Below, piece by piece: positions 44,992 through 54,473 of a DNA stretch of 64,000 nucleotides; within the stretch, counting starts at the first letter, position 1, and the number at the start of each line of letters is the position of its first letter. The notes below the pieces were generated by a model. That model ran no database searches. It was not told the DNA's origin and saw only the letters and a list, made by a program, of their open reading frames with translations. Origin of the DNA: Arsukibacterium perlucidum DSM 18276 (GTDB lineage Bacteria; Pseudomonadota; Gammaproteobacteria; Enterobacterales; Alteromonadaceae); NCBI RefSeq assembly GCF_000382165.1, contig NZ_KB907716.1, positions 21,194-85,193 on the forward strand, given 5' to 3'. A program made the translations under genes and the position numbers.

Positions 44992-45843
44992 ATGACAACT
45001 TCAGCTTTAACCAAAGTTAGCGAACAACTTTGCTTTGGTGGTAAACAACTTCGTTTTAAACATCAATCAGCTGTAACCAACTGCGAAATGCAGTTCTCGG
45101 TATTTCTGCCACCTCAGGCACAAACCAGCAAGGTACCCGCGCTGTACTGGCTATCGGGCCTGACCTGCACCGATGAGAATTTCTCAGGTAAAGCCGGCGC
45201 CCAGCGGGTAGCAGCCGAATTGGGCATAGCTTTGATTATTCCGGATACCAGCCCGCGCGGCGAAGGCGTGCCGGATGATCCAGACGGCGCCTACGATTTT
45301 GGTTTAGGTGCCGGCTTTTATGTCAATGCTACCCGTGAGCCTTTCGTAAAACACTACCAGATGTATGACTATATCGTCAGTGAATTACCAGCACTGGTTG
45401 AGGCTGAGTTGCCGGTATCAGCAGTGCGGGCCATTAGTGGCCACTCTATGGGCGGCCATGGTGCGCTGGTTATTGGCTTGCGTAATCCTGAGCGTTATCG
45501 CTCAATTTCGGCTTTTTCGCCAATATGTAACCCACTAAAAAGCCCTTGGGGTATCAAAGCATTTAGCGGCTATTTGGGCGATGATCAAAGCCAATGGGTT
45601 CATTATGATGCTTCAGAGTTGCTGGCTAAAACGGAAAAGGAATTGCCAATTCTGGTCGATCAGGGTACAGCAGATAACTTTTACCCTGAGCAATTGCGCA
45701 CCGACACTTTAATTGCCGCGGCAGAGCAAAGCGGCACTAAATCGCAGATCCGGCTGCAACCCGGTTATGACCACAGCTATTATTTTATCGCCAGTTTTAT
45801 TGAGCAGCACTTACGCTTTCACGCAAAATATTTAGTAAACTAA
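44992..45843 (+). CDS. fghA: S-formylglutathione hydrolase
   Basis: Hydrolyses S-formylglutathione to formate and glutathione. At 283 residues it is an alpha/beta-hydrolase of the esterase D family: LSGLTCTDENFSGKAGAQR, nucleophile elbow SGHSMGGHGALVIGL, acid in VDQGTADNFYPEQL, and His in PGYDHSYYFIASF. Gene order frmA-fghA is common. The ribosome site before 44992 is weak (ACGAGACA), and its leader would contain the 107-nt hairpin element, so translation may be influenced by that structure. Confidence 0.96.
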   Translation: MTTSALTKVSEQLCFGGKQLRFKHQSAVTNCEMQFSVFLPPQAQTSKVPALYWLSGLTCTDENFSGKAGAQRVAAELGIALIIPDTSPRGEGVPDDPDGAYDFGLGAGFYVNATREPFVKHYQMYDYIVSELPALVEAELPVSAVRAISGHSMGGHGALVIGLRNPERYRSISAFSPICNPLKSPWGIKAFSGYLGDDQSQWVHYDASELLAKTEKELPILVDQGTADNFYPEQLRTDTLIAAAEQSGTKSQIRLQPGYDHSYYFIASFIEQHLRFHAKYLVN

Positions 45844-45852
45844 CTTAAGTCT

Positions 45853-45955
45853 GAAAAGCGGCTGGAACCCCGTTTCGGTCGCCACAGAGTGTCTGAATGA
45901 GCGAAAGCGAATGAGTTGCTGTGGCGAGCCGGGGCGGGTGTTGCAGCTAGTTTTC
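45853..45955 (+). repeat. Structured intergenic repeat family 2, copy 2
   Basis: A 103-nt direct copy of the element at 44863-44969, beginning ten bases after the fghA stop. The closing stem CGCCACAG/CTGTGGCG is unchanged, but other arms have changed together: TGG/CCA became CGG/CCG, GATTA/TAATC became GCTG/CAGC, and the terminal hairpin shortened from GCGC-GCAA-GCGC to GC-GAAA-GC. A GAAAA/TTTTC pair closes the base. Confidence 0.85.
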
Positions 45956-46091
45956 TTTTTGAGTTTACGGGTTATGCCGGGTTCCAGCCCGCGTTTTATA
46001 TGTATTCATTTACCATACTCTGGCATTTTTGCTTTCGGTACTGGCATAATCAACTACATTTGCTGTAACGGCCCGCAACAAGGAGTATTGC

Positions 46092-46505
46092 ATGAGCTAC
46101 GATACCAATAATATTTTCGCCAAAATTCTGCGTGGTGAAATTCCCTGTTTTAAAATATATGAAGACGACTATAGCCTGGCGTTTATGGACATTATGCCGC
46201 AGGCTGACGGCCATGCCTTAGTGATCCCTAAATTTGCAGCCACCACCTTGCTGGAGATTCCGGCTGACCAGCTTACCCATACCATGACCACCGTCCAGAA
46301 AGTGATGGCAGCGCAAAAATCAGAACTGGGTGCGGAAGGCGTCGTGCTGATGCAGCTTAACGGCGAAGGTGCCGGCCAGACGGTGCGGCATTTGCATTTT
46401 CATCTTATTCCAGCCCATTTATCCCAGCTTAAACGCCATGGCGCCGAGCAAGGTGACATGGAAAAAATAAAAGCGCTGGCAGCAAAGATTGCCTTGGCTT
46501 TATAG
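46092..46505 (+). CDS. HIT family protein
   Basis: A 137-residue histidine-triad nucleotide hydrolase/transferase. The triad motif is QTVRHLHFHLIPAH, with the invariant histidines. The N-terminal NIFAKILRGEIPCFKIYEDD is typical of the HinT/YcfF-like branch, which splits phosphoramidates such as AMP-lysine. A strong ribosome site AAGGAG precedes the ATG. It is separated from fghA by about 250 bases containing the repeat copy, so it may be transcribed on its own. Confidence 0.93.
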   Translation: MSYDTNNIFAKILRGEIPCFKIYEDDYSLAFMDIMPQADGHALVIPKFAATTLLEIPADQLTHTMTTVQKVMAAQKSELGAEGVVLMQLNGEGAGQTVRHLHFHLIPAHLSQLKRHGAEQGDMEKIKALAAKIALAL

Positions 46506-46604
46506 CTAAAAATCCGGTAGATCTATGTTGCCGGTTAATGCCATTCAACCGATACCTTGCTATGGTAGCGGTTTGTTTTAGTTTTCAGTAAAACGGACCT
46601 GTTT

Positions 46605-48617
46605 ATGTTGTTTTCCCAACGTGTTATCGCGCTTTCTCTGTCGTTATCAATTGCAGGCGTTATAGCCGGTTGCAGCAGCCCGAATGCTGTTAGCACTGGC
46701 GTAAATGTTGCCGATGGCTTACGTCTGACTCTGGTCCATATTAACGATACTCATTCTCAGTTTGATGCTACCCCAGCCAAAGTGCAGGGACCAGATGGCG
46801 AGCCACTGTATACTTTTATTGGTGGCCATCCGCGGCTGTTAACCAAGGCACAGCAATTACAACAACAGGCAAGCGCCAACGGCGTAGCCTCATTATTTTT
46901 GCATGGTGGTGATGCCTTTAAAGGCAGTGCCTATTTCGAACTATTTGAGCAAAAAATTAATATCGATATTCTGAACCGGATGGGCCTGGATGCGATGGCA
47001 CTCGGTAATCACGAGTTTGATATTGGCCTGGCGAAACTGGCCGATTTTGCCGCCAATATTAACTTCCCGCTGCTGGCTGCTAATGTCGATACCACTGCCG
47101 AGCAGTTGCTGGCTAACGTTAGCAACTTAAAACGCTATCAGTTGTTTGCGGTTGACGGCACTCGTTTTAGCCGGGTTAGTAACCAGGCCGACGCGGCAGG
47201 TAAAACTATTGTTGCGGTGTTTGGCTTAGCGCTGGAAGATATGCGCAGTATGGTACCCGGTACCGGCGAGCTGGTGTTTGCCGCCGAGGTGGCATCGGCC
47301 CAGGCAACTGTCGATTATCTGCAGGCGCAGGGGATTAGCCACATAATTGCGCTGACCCATTTAGGGCATCAGCGAGATCAGAGATTAGCACAGCAGGTTA
47401 GTGGTATTGACGTGATTGTCGGCGGCCATTCCCACAGTTTACTCGGCGATTTTCGCCAATGGTATCTGGGCCAACAGCCGCCTTATGCGGAGCTGTTAAC
47501 CAACCCGGATGGTGTCGGCCAGACCTGTATTGTGCAGGCCGGTCAGTTTGCCCAGGCAGTCGGGGCGGCAGAGCTTAAATTTGATAATGCTGGCCGCTTA
47601 AACCAATGCCAGGGCGAAAACACCTTACTGGCCAGCCGCGACTATTTCAGGTTGGCGCTGCGCAGTGAAAATAGCCGGATTGCGTCCTCGGAGCAGGCCA
47701 AAACTGAAAGTTATATTAACCAGCTTAAACGTACTGCTATCACTGAAGAGAATTCACAGTTGCGTCAGGTGTTAAATGAGGTGTACTTGCCCGCGGTGCG
47801 TAAAGCCTATGGTGAGCAAATCAGTGCTACCGAGCAAACGATTAATCATGTGCGGTTGCCGGGCACGGGTGGCAGTGATCAGCATGGCTCGGTATTGGCC
47901 GGCCATATTAGCGATGCCATGTATTATTGGTTAAATCAGCCGGCGGTGCGGGCTAAAACCGGCCGCAAGGTCGATTTCAGCTTAATTGGCGCCGGTAATA
48001 TCCGCGCTAATCTGGAAGCCGGTGCCATTTATGAAGGCCATATCCGCTTAGAAGTATTACCCTTTGATACTCCACTCAGTATTTTGACGGTAACCGGCGC
48101 TGAGCTTAGTGAATTGCTGCATCAGGTGATTAGTGCCACCTTGCCAGAGGGCGCCCATGCCGGCAAATTCCCATATGCCAGCCATTTACGCTATATCGCC
48201 CGTGAAGCGGAAAATGGTCAGGCAGTACTGGAGCAGTTGCAATGGTTGCAGGGTGAGCGCTGGCAGGATATTGAGCCGGAGGCAACATACCGCCTGGCAA
48301 CTACCAGTTATTTAGCTAATGGAAACGATGGCTGGCAAAGGTTACAGCAGGTACAGCAGCAAAGTACCGATCGGATTGACGTGATTATTGAACAGCAGCA
48401 ACTGGCCATTTATCCGCTTAACCGGGTAGCAGCGATTACTGACAGCAGTGGCCAGCAGGCTTTTGTGCCGCAGTATCAGCAGGCCGGTGGCCTGCCGTGT
48501 AAAGTAGCGGGCAACGACTGCAAGGTGGCTGCCGCGGCGATGATCGATTATTTAAAAGCCACACCAGCCCTGTGGCAACAACAACGGCAACCTACCGTTA
48601 CCCTTAACAGGCGTTAG
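46605..48617 (+). CDS. 5'-nucleotidase / metallophosphatase lipoprotein (UshA-like)
   Basis: A 670-residue exported nucleotidase. The N-terminus has a lipobox ending AGVIAGC (Cys23), so it is likely lipid-anchored. The metallophosphoesterase domain shows the two-metal ligands in VHINDTHSQFD, LFLHGGDAFKGSAY, ALGNHEFDIG, ALTHLGHQRDQ and VGGHSHSLL. The C-terminal 5'-nucleotidase domain follows (residues about 380-650; SLIGAGNIRANLEAG and TTSYLANGNDGW). It probably releases nucleosides and phosphate in the periplasm. The stop overlaps the convergent chrA stop by four bases. Confidence 0.92.
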   Translation: MLFSQRVIALSLSLSIAGVIAGCSSPNAVSTGVNVADGLRLTLVHINDTHSQFDATPAKVQGPDGEPLYTFIGGHPRLLTKAQQLQQQASANGVASLFLHGGDAFKGSAYFELFEQKINIDILNRMGLDAMALGNHEFDIGLAKLADFAANINFPLLAANVDTTAEQLLANVSNLKRYQLFAVDGTRFSRVSNQADAAGKTIVAVFGLALEDMRSMVPGTGELVFAAEVASAQATVDYLQAQGISHIIALTHLGHQRDQRLAQQVSGIDVIVGGHSHSLLGDFRQWYLGQQPPYAELLTNPDGVGQTCIVQAGQFAQAVGAAELKFDNAGRLNQCQGENTLLASRDYFRLALRSENSRIASSEQAKTESYINQLKRTAITEENSQLRQVLNEVYLPAVRKAYGEQISATEQTINHVRLPGTGGSDQHGSVLAGHISDAMYYWLNQPAVRAKTGRKVDFSLIGAGNIRANLEAGAIYEGHIRLEVLPFDTPLSILTVTGAELSELLHQVISATLPEGAHAGKFPYASHLRYIAREAENGQAVLEQLQWLQGERWQDIEPEATYRLATTSYLANGNDGWQRLQQVQQQSTDRIDVIIEQQQLAIYPLNRVAAITDSSGQQAFVPQYQQAGGLPCKVAGNDCKVAAAAMIDYLKATPALWQQQRQPTVTLNRR

Positions 48618-49966
48618 AGCAGGCCCTGGACCAGACTAAGCAGCATGCCGGCCACGGCTGCTGCTGCCAATACCCGCATAATACTTTGCTCAAATTTAAA
48701 TAACGCCAGGCCGGCTGCCAGGCCCAGCAGCAAGGAGATAATATCAACCTTACCGCTTAACCCCTCTGGCCACAGCACATAGTAGCCAAAAAACAGCGCC
48801 AGATTAACTATTACCCCGACTACAGCGGCGGTAACGCCAGTTAATGGCCCGGTAAAAGCTGCTTGCTGACGGCTGGCTTCCACTAGAGGCGCGCCGGCAA
48901 TAATAAACAGAAAAGACGGCAAAAAGGTGAAGAAGGTAACGATGGCCGCCGCCATAAACCCGGCCTGGAATAAACTATCCGGGCCAAATAACTGCTCGCT
49001 CCAGCCGGCCACAAAACCAACAAAGGTTACTACCATAATCAGCGGCCCAGGGGTGCTTTCGCCCAGTGCCAGGCCATCAATCATTTGCAGCGCCGTTAGC
49101 CACTGATATTGCTCTACCGCTGCCTGATACACATAAGGCAATACCGCATAAGCACCGCCAAAGGTGAGCAATGCGGCCTTGGTGAAAAACCAGGCCAGTT
49201 GGGTTTGGGTGCTATGCCAGCCATAAATAGCCGTTAGCAAGCCAATCGCCGCCAGCCAGATGGCGATGCCTATTGTCACTGCCACTAGCAGTTTGCGCCA
49301 GCTAAAGCGTTGTGCAGCGGTTGGTGCGTTGTCGTCATTAATAATAGCTGTAGTTTGCGCAGCACTGGCGGCTTGCGCTGTCATTGAGTGCTGGGCAGCT
49401 GGCGCCTTCAGCTGCGCTGGACACCACTTCATTAATAGCCAACCTGCCAATGCAGCAATTAAGATAATAAGTGGAAAGGGCACATTAAAGCCGGCAATAG
49501 CAATTAATGCCAACAGCGCTAACGCTGCCAGGGTAGGGGTATGCAGGGTTTTCTTTGCCAGGCGCCAGCCAGCAAATAACACGATGGCGGTAACGGCGGG
49601 CTTAATACCATACAGCACGCCTTGCAGCAGCGGTAAGTCGCCATGCGCCAGATAGAGCCAGGCTAATAAAGATAAAATGAAGAACGATGGCAGAATAAAC
49701 AGCCCACCTGCAATAAAAGCGCCGCGTTTGCCATGCAGCAGCCAGCCGATGTAAGTAGCCAGTTGCTGTGCTTCCGGCCCCGGTAGCAGCATCGTGTAAT
49801 TCAGGGCGTGCAAAAAACGTTGCTCTGATAGCCAACGGCGTTTTTCCACCAGCTCCTGGTGCATCATACCAAGCTGGCCGGCCGGGCCACCAAAGCTGAT
49901 AAAACCCAGTTTCAGCCAGTACAAGAATGCTTCGCGCAGGCTGACCTGAGTTTGCTGCTCTGACAT
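48614..49966 (-). CDS. chrA: Chromate transporter ChrA, two-domain
   Basis: A 450-residue inner-membrane protein of the CHR family, which exports chromate. It is the long form with two homologous halves: the first carries FISFGGPAGQLGMMHQELVE and ALNYTMLLPGPEAQQLATYI, the second has LLTFGGAYAVLPYVYQAAVE and LGESTPGPLIMVVTFVGFVA. About 10-12 membrane helices are visible, with an Ala/Thr-rich linker in the middle. It follows the Lrp-type regulator by ten bases on the same strand, so the two may be co-transcribed. Confidence 0.93.
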   Translation of the reverse strand: MSEQQTQVSLREAFLYWLKLGFISFGGPAGQLGMMHQELVEKRRWLSEQRFLHALNYTMLLPGPEAQQLATYIGWLLHGKRGAFIAGGLFILPSFFILSLLAWLYLAHGDLPLLQGVLYGIKPAVTAIVLFAGWRLAKKTLHTPTLAALALLALIAIAGFNVPFPLIILIAALAGWLLMKWCPAQLKAPAAQHSMTAQAASAAQTTAIINDDNAPTAAQRFSWRKLLVAVTIGIAIWLAAIGLLTAIYGWHSTQTQLAWFFTKAALLTFGGAYAVLPYVYQAAVEQYQWLTALQMIDGLALGESTPGPLIMVVTFVGFVAGWSEQLFGPDSLFQAGFMAAAIVTFFTFLPSFLFIIAGAPLVEASRQQAAFTGPLTGVTAAVVGVIVNLALFFGYYVLWPEGLSGKVDIISLLLGLAAGLALFKFEQSIMRVLAAAAVAGMLLSLVQGLL

Positions 49967-49976
49967 CAGACGTTCC

Positions 49977-50429
49977 TTAACGTTTAAACTTGGTTTCCAG
50001 AATAACCGAAGACGTGGTGCGTTCCACCCCTTCCAGGTTGCCTATGTCATCCAGAATATGGCTCAGCTGCTCGGTATTTTGCGCCTGTACTATGGCAATT
50101 AAGTCATATTCGCCGCTGATGGCATACAGTGCCGCCACCTGAGGAATCTGCTTAAGCTCAATATTGGTGCGGGCGGTTAGTTTCTGACGCACTTTGATAC
50201 TGACATGGGCTGCTACCAAGGTGGCTAAATACGCATCGCCGTACTCTACCGTGTAGCCTTTAATTACCCCACTTAATTCCAGTTTTTGCAGCCGGGTTTG
50301 CACGGTAGAGCGTGACACGTTGAGCTGACGGGCTAAATCAGAAATACTGGCCCGGGCGTTATGTTGTAGCACCGCTAATAGTTTTTCATCTTCTTTGGTA
50401 ATTGAGCTTTTAATAGAGCTTTCTGACAT
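49977..50429 (-). CDS. Lrp/AsnC family transcriptional regulator
   Basis: A 150-residue regulator. The N-terminal helix-turn-helix is ISDLARQLNVSRSTVQTRLQ (residues about 27-50), followed by the RAM ligand-binding domain with the Gly-containing turn YAISGEYDLIAIVQA. The ATG at 50429 is taken as start because the family begins at this point; the frame runs open 126 bases upstream through the promoter region. It diverges from astC, with a 17-bp palindrome between them, so it could respond to an amino acid and control the ast genes. That link is inference. Confidence 0.9.
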   Translation of the reverse strand: MSESSIKSSITKEDEKLLAVLQHNARASISDLARQLNVSRSTVQTRLQKLELSGVIKGYTVEYGDAYLATLVAAHVSIKVRQKLTARTNIELKQIPQVAALYAISGEYDLIAIVQAQNTEQLSHILDDIGNLEGVERTTSSVILETKFKR

Positions 50430-50506
50430 TTTGCTAAATCTACCCGTTAAAATGGCGTAATTACCTATTAAATTGTCAATAATGATACTGCACATTGCTA
50501 AGGTTA

Positions 50507-50523
50507 GCCAATATAATAATGGC
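50507..50523. promoter_or_regulatory. Candidate operator in the lrp-like/astC divergent region
   Basis: GCCAATATAATAATGGC is a near-perfect 17-bp palindrome of the form GCCAnTATnATAnTGGC. It lies midway between the Lrp-family start (50429) and astC (50592), where a site could control both genes. Confidence 0.45.
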
Positions 50524-50558
50524 ATTATTTCCGCCCCAACTAACACTAACAACATTGA

Positions 50559-51806
<1,248 letters not shown>

Positions 51807-51809
51807 ATT

Positions 51810-52850
51810 ATGTTGGTTATCAGGCCTATTACTGCCGCTGATTTTGCGGCATTAAAACAAATCGCCATTGAATCCGGCCATGGCTTTACCTCCTTGCCGG
51901 TGCATGATGCACGCTTAACCCAAAAAATTAAGCATGCCGAGCAAAGCTTTAATGCCGACGTAACTGCGCCTGGCGATCAGGGTTATTTGTTTGTGCTGGA
52001 AGATACCACTAGCGGCGAAATAGTCGGGACTACCGGTATTGAAGCCGCCGTTGGCTTGCAAACCCCACTGTATCATTTTCAGCAAAACACCGTTATTCAC
52101 CACAGTGCTGAGCTGAACGTGATGAACCAGCTGCGTACCCTGACCCTGTGTAATGACTACACTGGTGCCTCGGAAATTTGTACGCTGTTTTTGCGCGAAA
52201 GCTACCGCCGTAACCATGCCGGGCGCTTTTTATCTAAGGTACGGTTTTTATTTATGGCCGAGCACCCCCAGCGTTTCGCCAGTAAAGTGATTGCCGAAAT
52301 GCGCGGTGCCGCCGATAAAGATGGCCAGCCACCATTCTGGCACTGGCTGCAAAAGCTGTTTTTAACCATCGATTTCCCGACTGCCGATCAGTTGATTGGG
52401 GTAGGTAAAAAAGCGTTTATTGCTGAGCTGATGCCGCGCCACCCGATTTATGTCGGCTTGTTGCCAGCAAGTGCTCAGGCGGTAATTGGCCAGGTGCATG
52501 AAAACACCAAGCCAGCACTGCGGATGTTGGAAAAAGAAGGCTTCAGCCATCGCGGTTATATCGATTTATTCGATGCAGGGCCGACGGTTGAAGCGCCATT
52601 GCACCAGATAAAATCAGTCGCCGCCAGCAGGAAAGTGCCGGTAAAAGTGGCTGCTACAGCAGAAGATGCCCAGGGCGAGTTTACGCTGGCGGTGGCAAAT
52701 ACTGCAATCCGGGATTTTCGGGCCAGCTTTGGCAAAGCCGCCCGTTATGATGAGGTTAGCAATAGCTTAATCATCAGCCCGCAGCTGGCAGAAGTTCTGC
52801 AGCTAAGTGATGGCGGTATGGCGCGTTTTATTAATCTGGATCAGGTCTGA
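51810..52850 (+). CDS. astA: Arginine N-succinyltransferase
   Basis: First enzyme of the arginine succinyltransferase (AST) pathway; transfers succinyl from succinyl-CoA to arginine. At 346 residues it is typical of AstA: MLVIRPITAADFAALKQIAI at the start, TSGEIVGTTGIEAAVG, LCNDYTGASEICTLFLRESY and KEGFSHRGYIDLFDAGPTVE. Separated from astC by three bases, so translation is coupled. astB, astD and astE are not in the window. astD would be expected right after this gene in related genomes, but a DUF1338 gene takes that place. Confidence 0.95.
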   Translation: MLVIRPITAADFAALKQIAIESGHGFTSLPVHDARLTQKIKHAEQSFNADVTAPGDQGYLFVLEDTTSGEIVGTTGIEAAVGLQTPLYHFQQNTVIHHSAELNVMNQLRTLTLCNDYTGASEICTLFLRESYRRNHAGRFLSKVRFLFMAEHPQRFASKVIAEMRGAADKDGQPPFWHWLQKLFLTIDFPTADQLIGVGKKAFIAELMPRHPIYVGLLPASAQAVIGQVHENTKPALRMLEKEGFSHRGYIDLFDAGPTVEAPLHQIKSVAASRKVPVKVAATAEDAQGEFTLAVANTAIRDFRASFGKAARYDEVSNSLIISPQLAEVLQLSDGGMARFINLDQV

Positions 52851-52942
52851 TAAGCCGCGATTGCTGTATAATGCGCGCCGTTAAATAAACCTTATTAAGT
52901 TAACTTTTTAAACATTGTGATTAGACCTAAACCGGAGTAGAT

Positions 52943-53746
52943 ATGCACACTGATGTAAATGCCCTGTTCGCCAACTTATGGCAAGACTATGTAGCGGTAA
53001 CGCCGTCGGCTAAAAAAGTGCACCAGCTGCTGGGTTCGTCACAACAGGATGATGTGATAAATGACCATATTGCCCTGCGCACTTTCAACCTGGAAAAAGT
53101 AGGCCTGGACAAACTGGCCGCACATTTTCTGGCATTGGGTTACGAAGAGTGCGGTGAGTATCACTTTGCAGCGAAAAAGCTCTATGCCAAGCATTTTGAG
53201 CACCCGGATCGCAACCAGCCTAAAGTGTTTATCTCGGAATTGCTGCTGGATCAATGTTCAGCCTTTTTACGTGACACCATCACCGAACTAGTTGCGCAAA
53301 TACCAGATGAAGCAGTAACGGCTGATAACTTTTTATACAGCGGCACGCACTGGCAGGTAAGCCAGGCCACTTATGAAAAGCTGCTGGCTGAAAGTGAATA
53401 CGCTGCCTGGGTTGCTGCCTGGGGTTACCGCGCCAACCACTTTACCGTTAGCGTAAACGAGCTGGCCAGTTTTGAAAGCTTAGAGCAGGTAAACACCGAG
53501 CTGAAACAAGCCGGCTTTTTACTGAATACCTCTGGCGGTGAAATTAAAGGCACTCCGGATGTATACCTGGAGCAGTCCTCTACCCTGGCTGATTTACACC
53601 AGGTGCAGTTCAGCGATACGGTAGCAACTATCCCCAGCTGCTTTTACGAGTTCGCCCGCCGTTACCCATTAAGCAACGGTATGCTATACAGCGGGTTTGT
53701 TGCCGCATCAGCCGATAAAATTTTTGAAAGTACTAATGCCCGTTAA
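52943..53746 (+). CDS. DUF1338 family protein (putative metal-dependent dioxygenase)
   Basis: A 267-residue DUF1338 protein. Related proteins (HglS/YdcJ) are Fe(II) 2-oxoadipate dioxygenase/decarboxylases forming 2-hydroxyglutarate. Possible metal ligands are His in NDHIALRTFNLEKV, His in RANHFTVSVNEL and Glu in SCFYEFARRYPL, as expected for the VOC-like fold. It sits 92 bases after astA on the same strand, as in several Alteromonadales ast clusters, which suggests an amino-acid catabolic job. It is shorter than HglS (about 450), so the substrate may differ. Confidence 0.85.
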   Translation: MHTDVNALFANLWQDYVAVTPSAKKVHQLLGSSQQDDVINDHIALRTFNLEKVGLDKLAAHFLALGYEECGEYHFAAKKLYAKHFEHPDRNQPKVFISELLLDQCSAFLRDTITELVAQIPDEAVTADNFLYSGTHWQVSQATYEKLLAESEYAAWVAAWGYRANHFTVSVNELASFESLEQVNTELKQAGFLLNTSGGEIKGTPDVYLEQSSTLADLHQVQFSDTVATIPSCFYEFARRYPLSNGMLYSGFVAASADKIFESTNAR

Positions 53747-53780
53747 TTTACATTAACACCAAGCAACATGCACTTTTACT

Positions 53781-53807
53781 AAGGCCAGCACATCGCTGGC
53801 CTTGTTG
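53781..53807 (+). terminator. Probable terminator after the DUF1338 gene
   Basis: AAGGCCAGC, a 5-base ACATC loop and GCTGGCCTT form a perfect 9-bp stem 34 bases past the stop. The trailing GTTGTAT is only moderately T-rich. Confidence 0.65.
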
Positions 53808-53887
53808 TATCTGAGCGTAGTATTTGTACTATGTTGGATTTGTGCAAAGCACTGGCGTTAAAAGTAAGGGTGTTAAAAGCGAGCGTC

Positions 53888-53915
53888 TTGACGTACGTAC
53901 CTAAAGGCGTACAAT
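53888..53915 (+). promoter_or_regulatory. Predicted promoter/operator of yefM-yoeB
   Basis: A -35 box TTGACG, a 16-base spacer and TACAAT as -10. The spacer and -10 contain three CGTAC units, two of them forming the palindrome GTACGTAC, placed as expected for autorepression by the YefM-YoeB complex. The operator role is inference. Confidence 0.55.
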
Positions 53916-53947
53916 CGACAGTAAGTTAACCCTGCAAGAGGTGCGTT

Positions 53948-54190
53948 ATGACTGGAATAACCGCAACTGAAGCCCGTAGCAATCTTTACCGGTTGATTGA
54001 TGAAACTGCTGAGTCACACCAGCCCGTTGTCATTATGGGCAAACGTAACAACGCGGTATTGATTTCAGAAGAAGACTGGTCGGCAGTACAGGAAACGCTT
54101 TATCTGCTTTCTGTCCCTGGTATGCGCGAATCTATTCGGGAGGGAATGAGTACCCCGGTAAAAGAATGCGTTGAGGAATTGGGCTGGTGA
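53948..54190 (+). CDS. yefM: YefM/Phd family antitoxin
   Basis: An 80-residue type II antitoxin. The Phd/YefM DNA-binding N-terminus is clear: TATEARSNLYRLIDETAESH, then PVVIMGKRNNAVLISEEDWS. The C-terminal helix SIREGMSTPVKECVEELGW would bind the toxin. A ribosome site AAGAGGTG precedes the ATG. The stop overlaps the toxin GTG start by four bases. Confidence 0.94.
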   Translation: MTGITATEARSNLYRLIDETAESHQPVVIMGKRNNAVLISEEDWSAVQETLYLLSVPGMRESIREGMSTPVKECVEELGW

Positions 54191-54450
54191 GTTGGAAACT
54201 GGTGTATACCAGGCAAGCTCAAAAAGACGCCCAAAAGCTGGCCGCCAGTGGCCTTAAGCTCAAAGCTCAAGAGTTGTTGACACTCATTTCCGCAGATCCA
54301 TACGCTAAGCCCCCTCCGTTTGAAAAGCTGGTTGGCGATCTTGCCGGAGCGTACTCACGTCGGATCAATATTCAGCATCGCCTGGTATATCAGGTGTTGG
54401 AACAGGAGCGAGTGGTTAAAGTTCTCCGGCTTTGGAGCCACTATGAGTAA
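54187..54450 (+). CDS. yoeB: YoeB family toxin
   Basis: An 87-residue RelE-superfamily ribosome-dependent mRNA interferase. Family marks are KLVYTRQAQKDAQKLAASGL, PFEKLVGDLAGAYSRRINIQ, HRLVYQV and the C-terminal VLRLWSHYE with the catalytic region. It starts with GTG in a GTGA overlap with yefM. The serine hydrolase gene follows 23 bases later with its own ribosome site. Confidence 0.94.
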   Translation: MSWKLVYTRQAQKDAQKLAASGLKLKAQELLTLISADPYAKPPPFEKLVGDLAGAYSRRINIQHRLVYQVLEQERVVKVLRLWSHYE

Positions 54451-54473
54451 CGCATAACAAGGAGTAACGCTAA

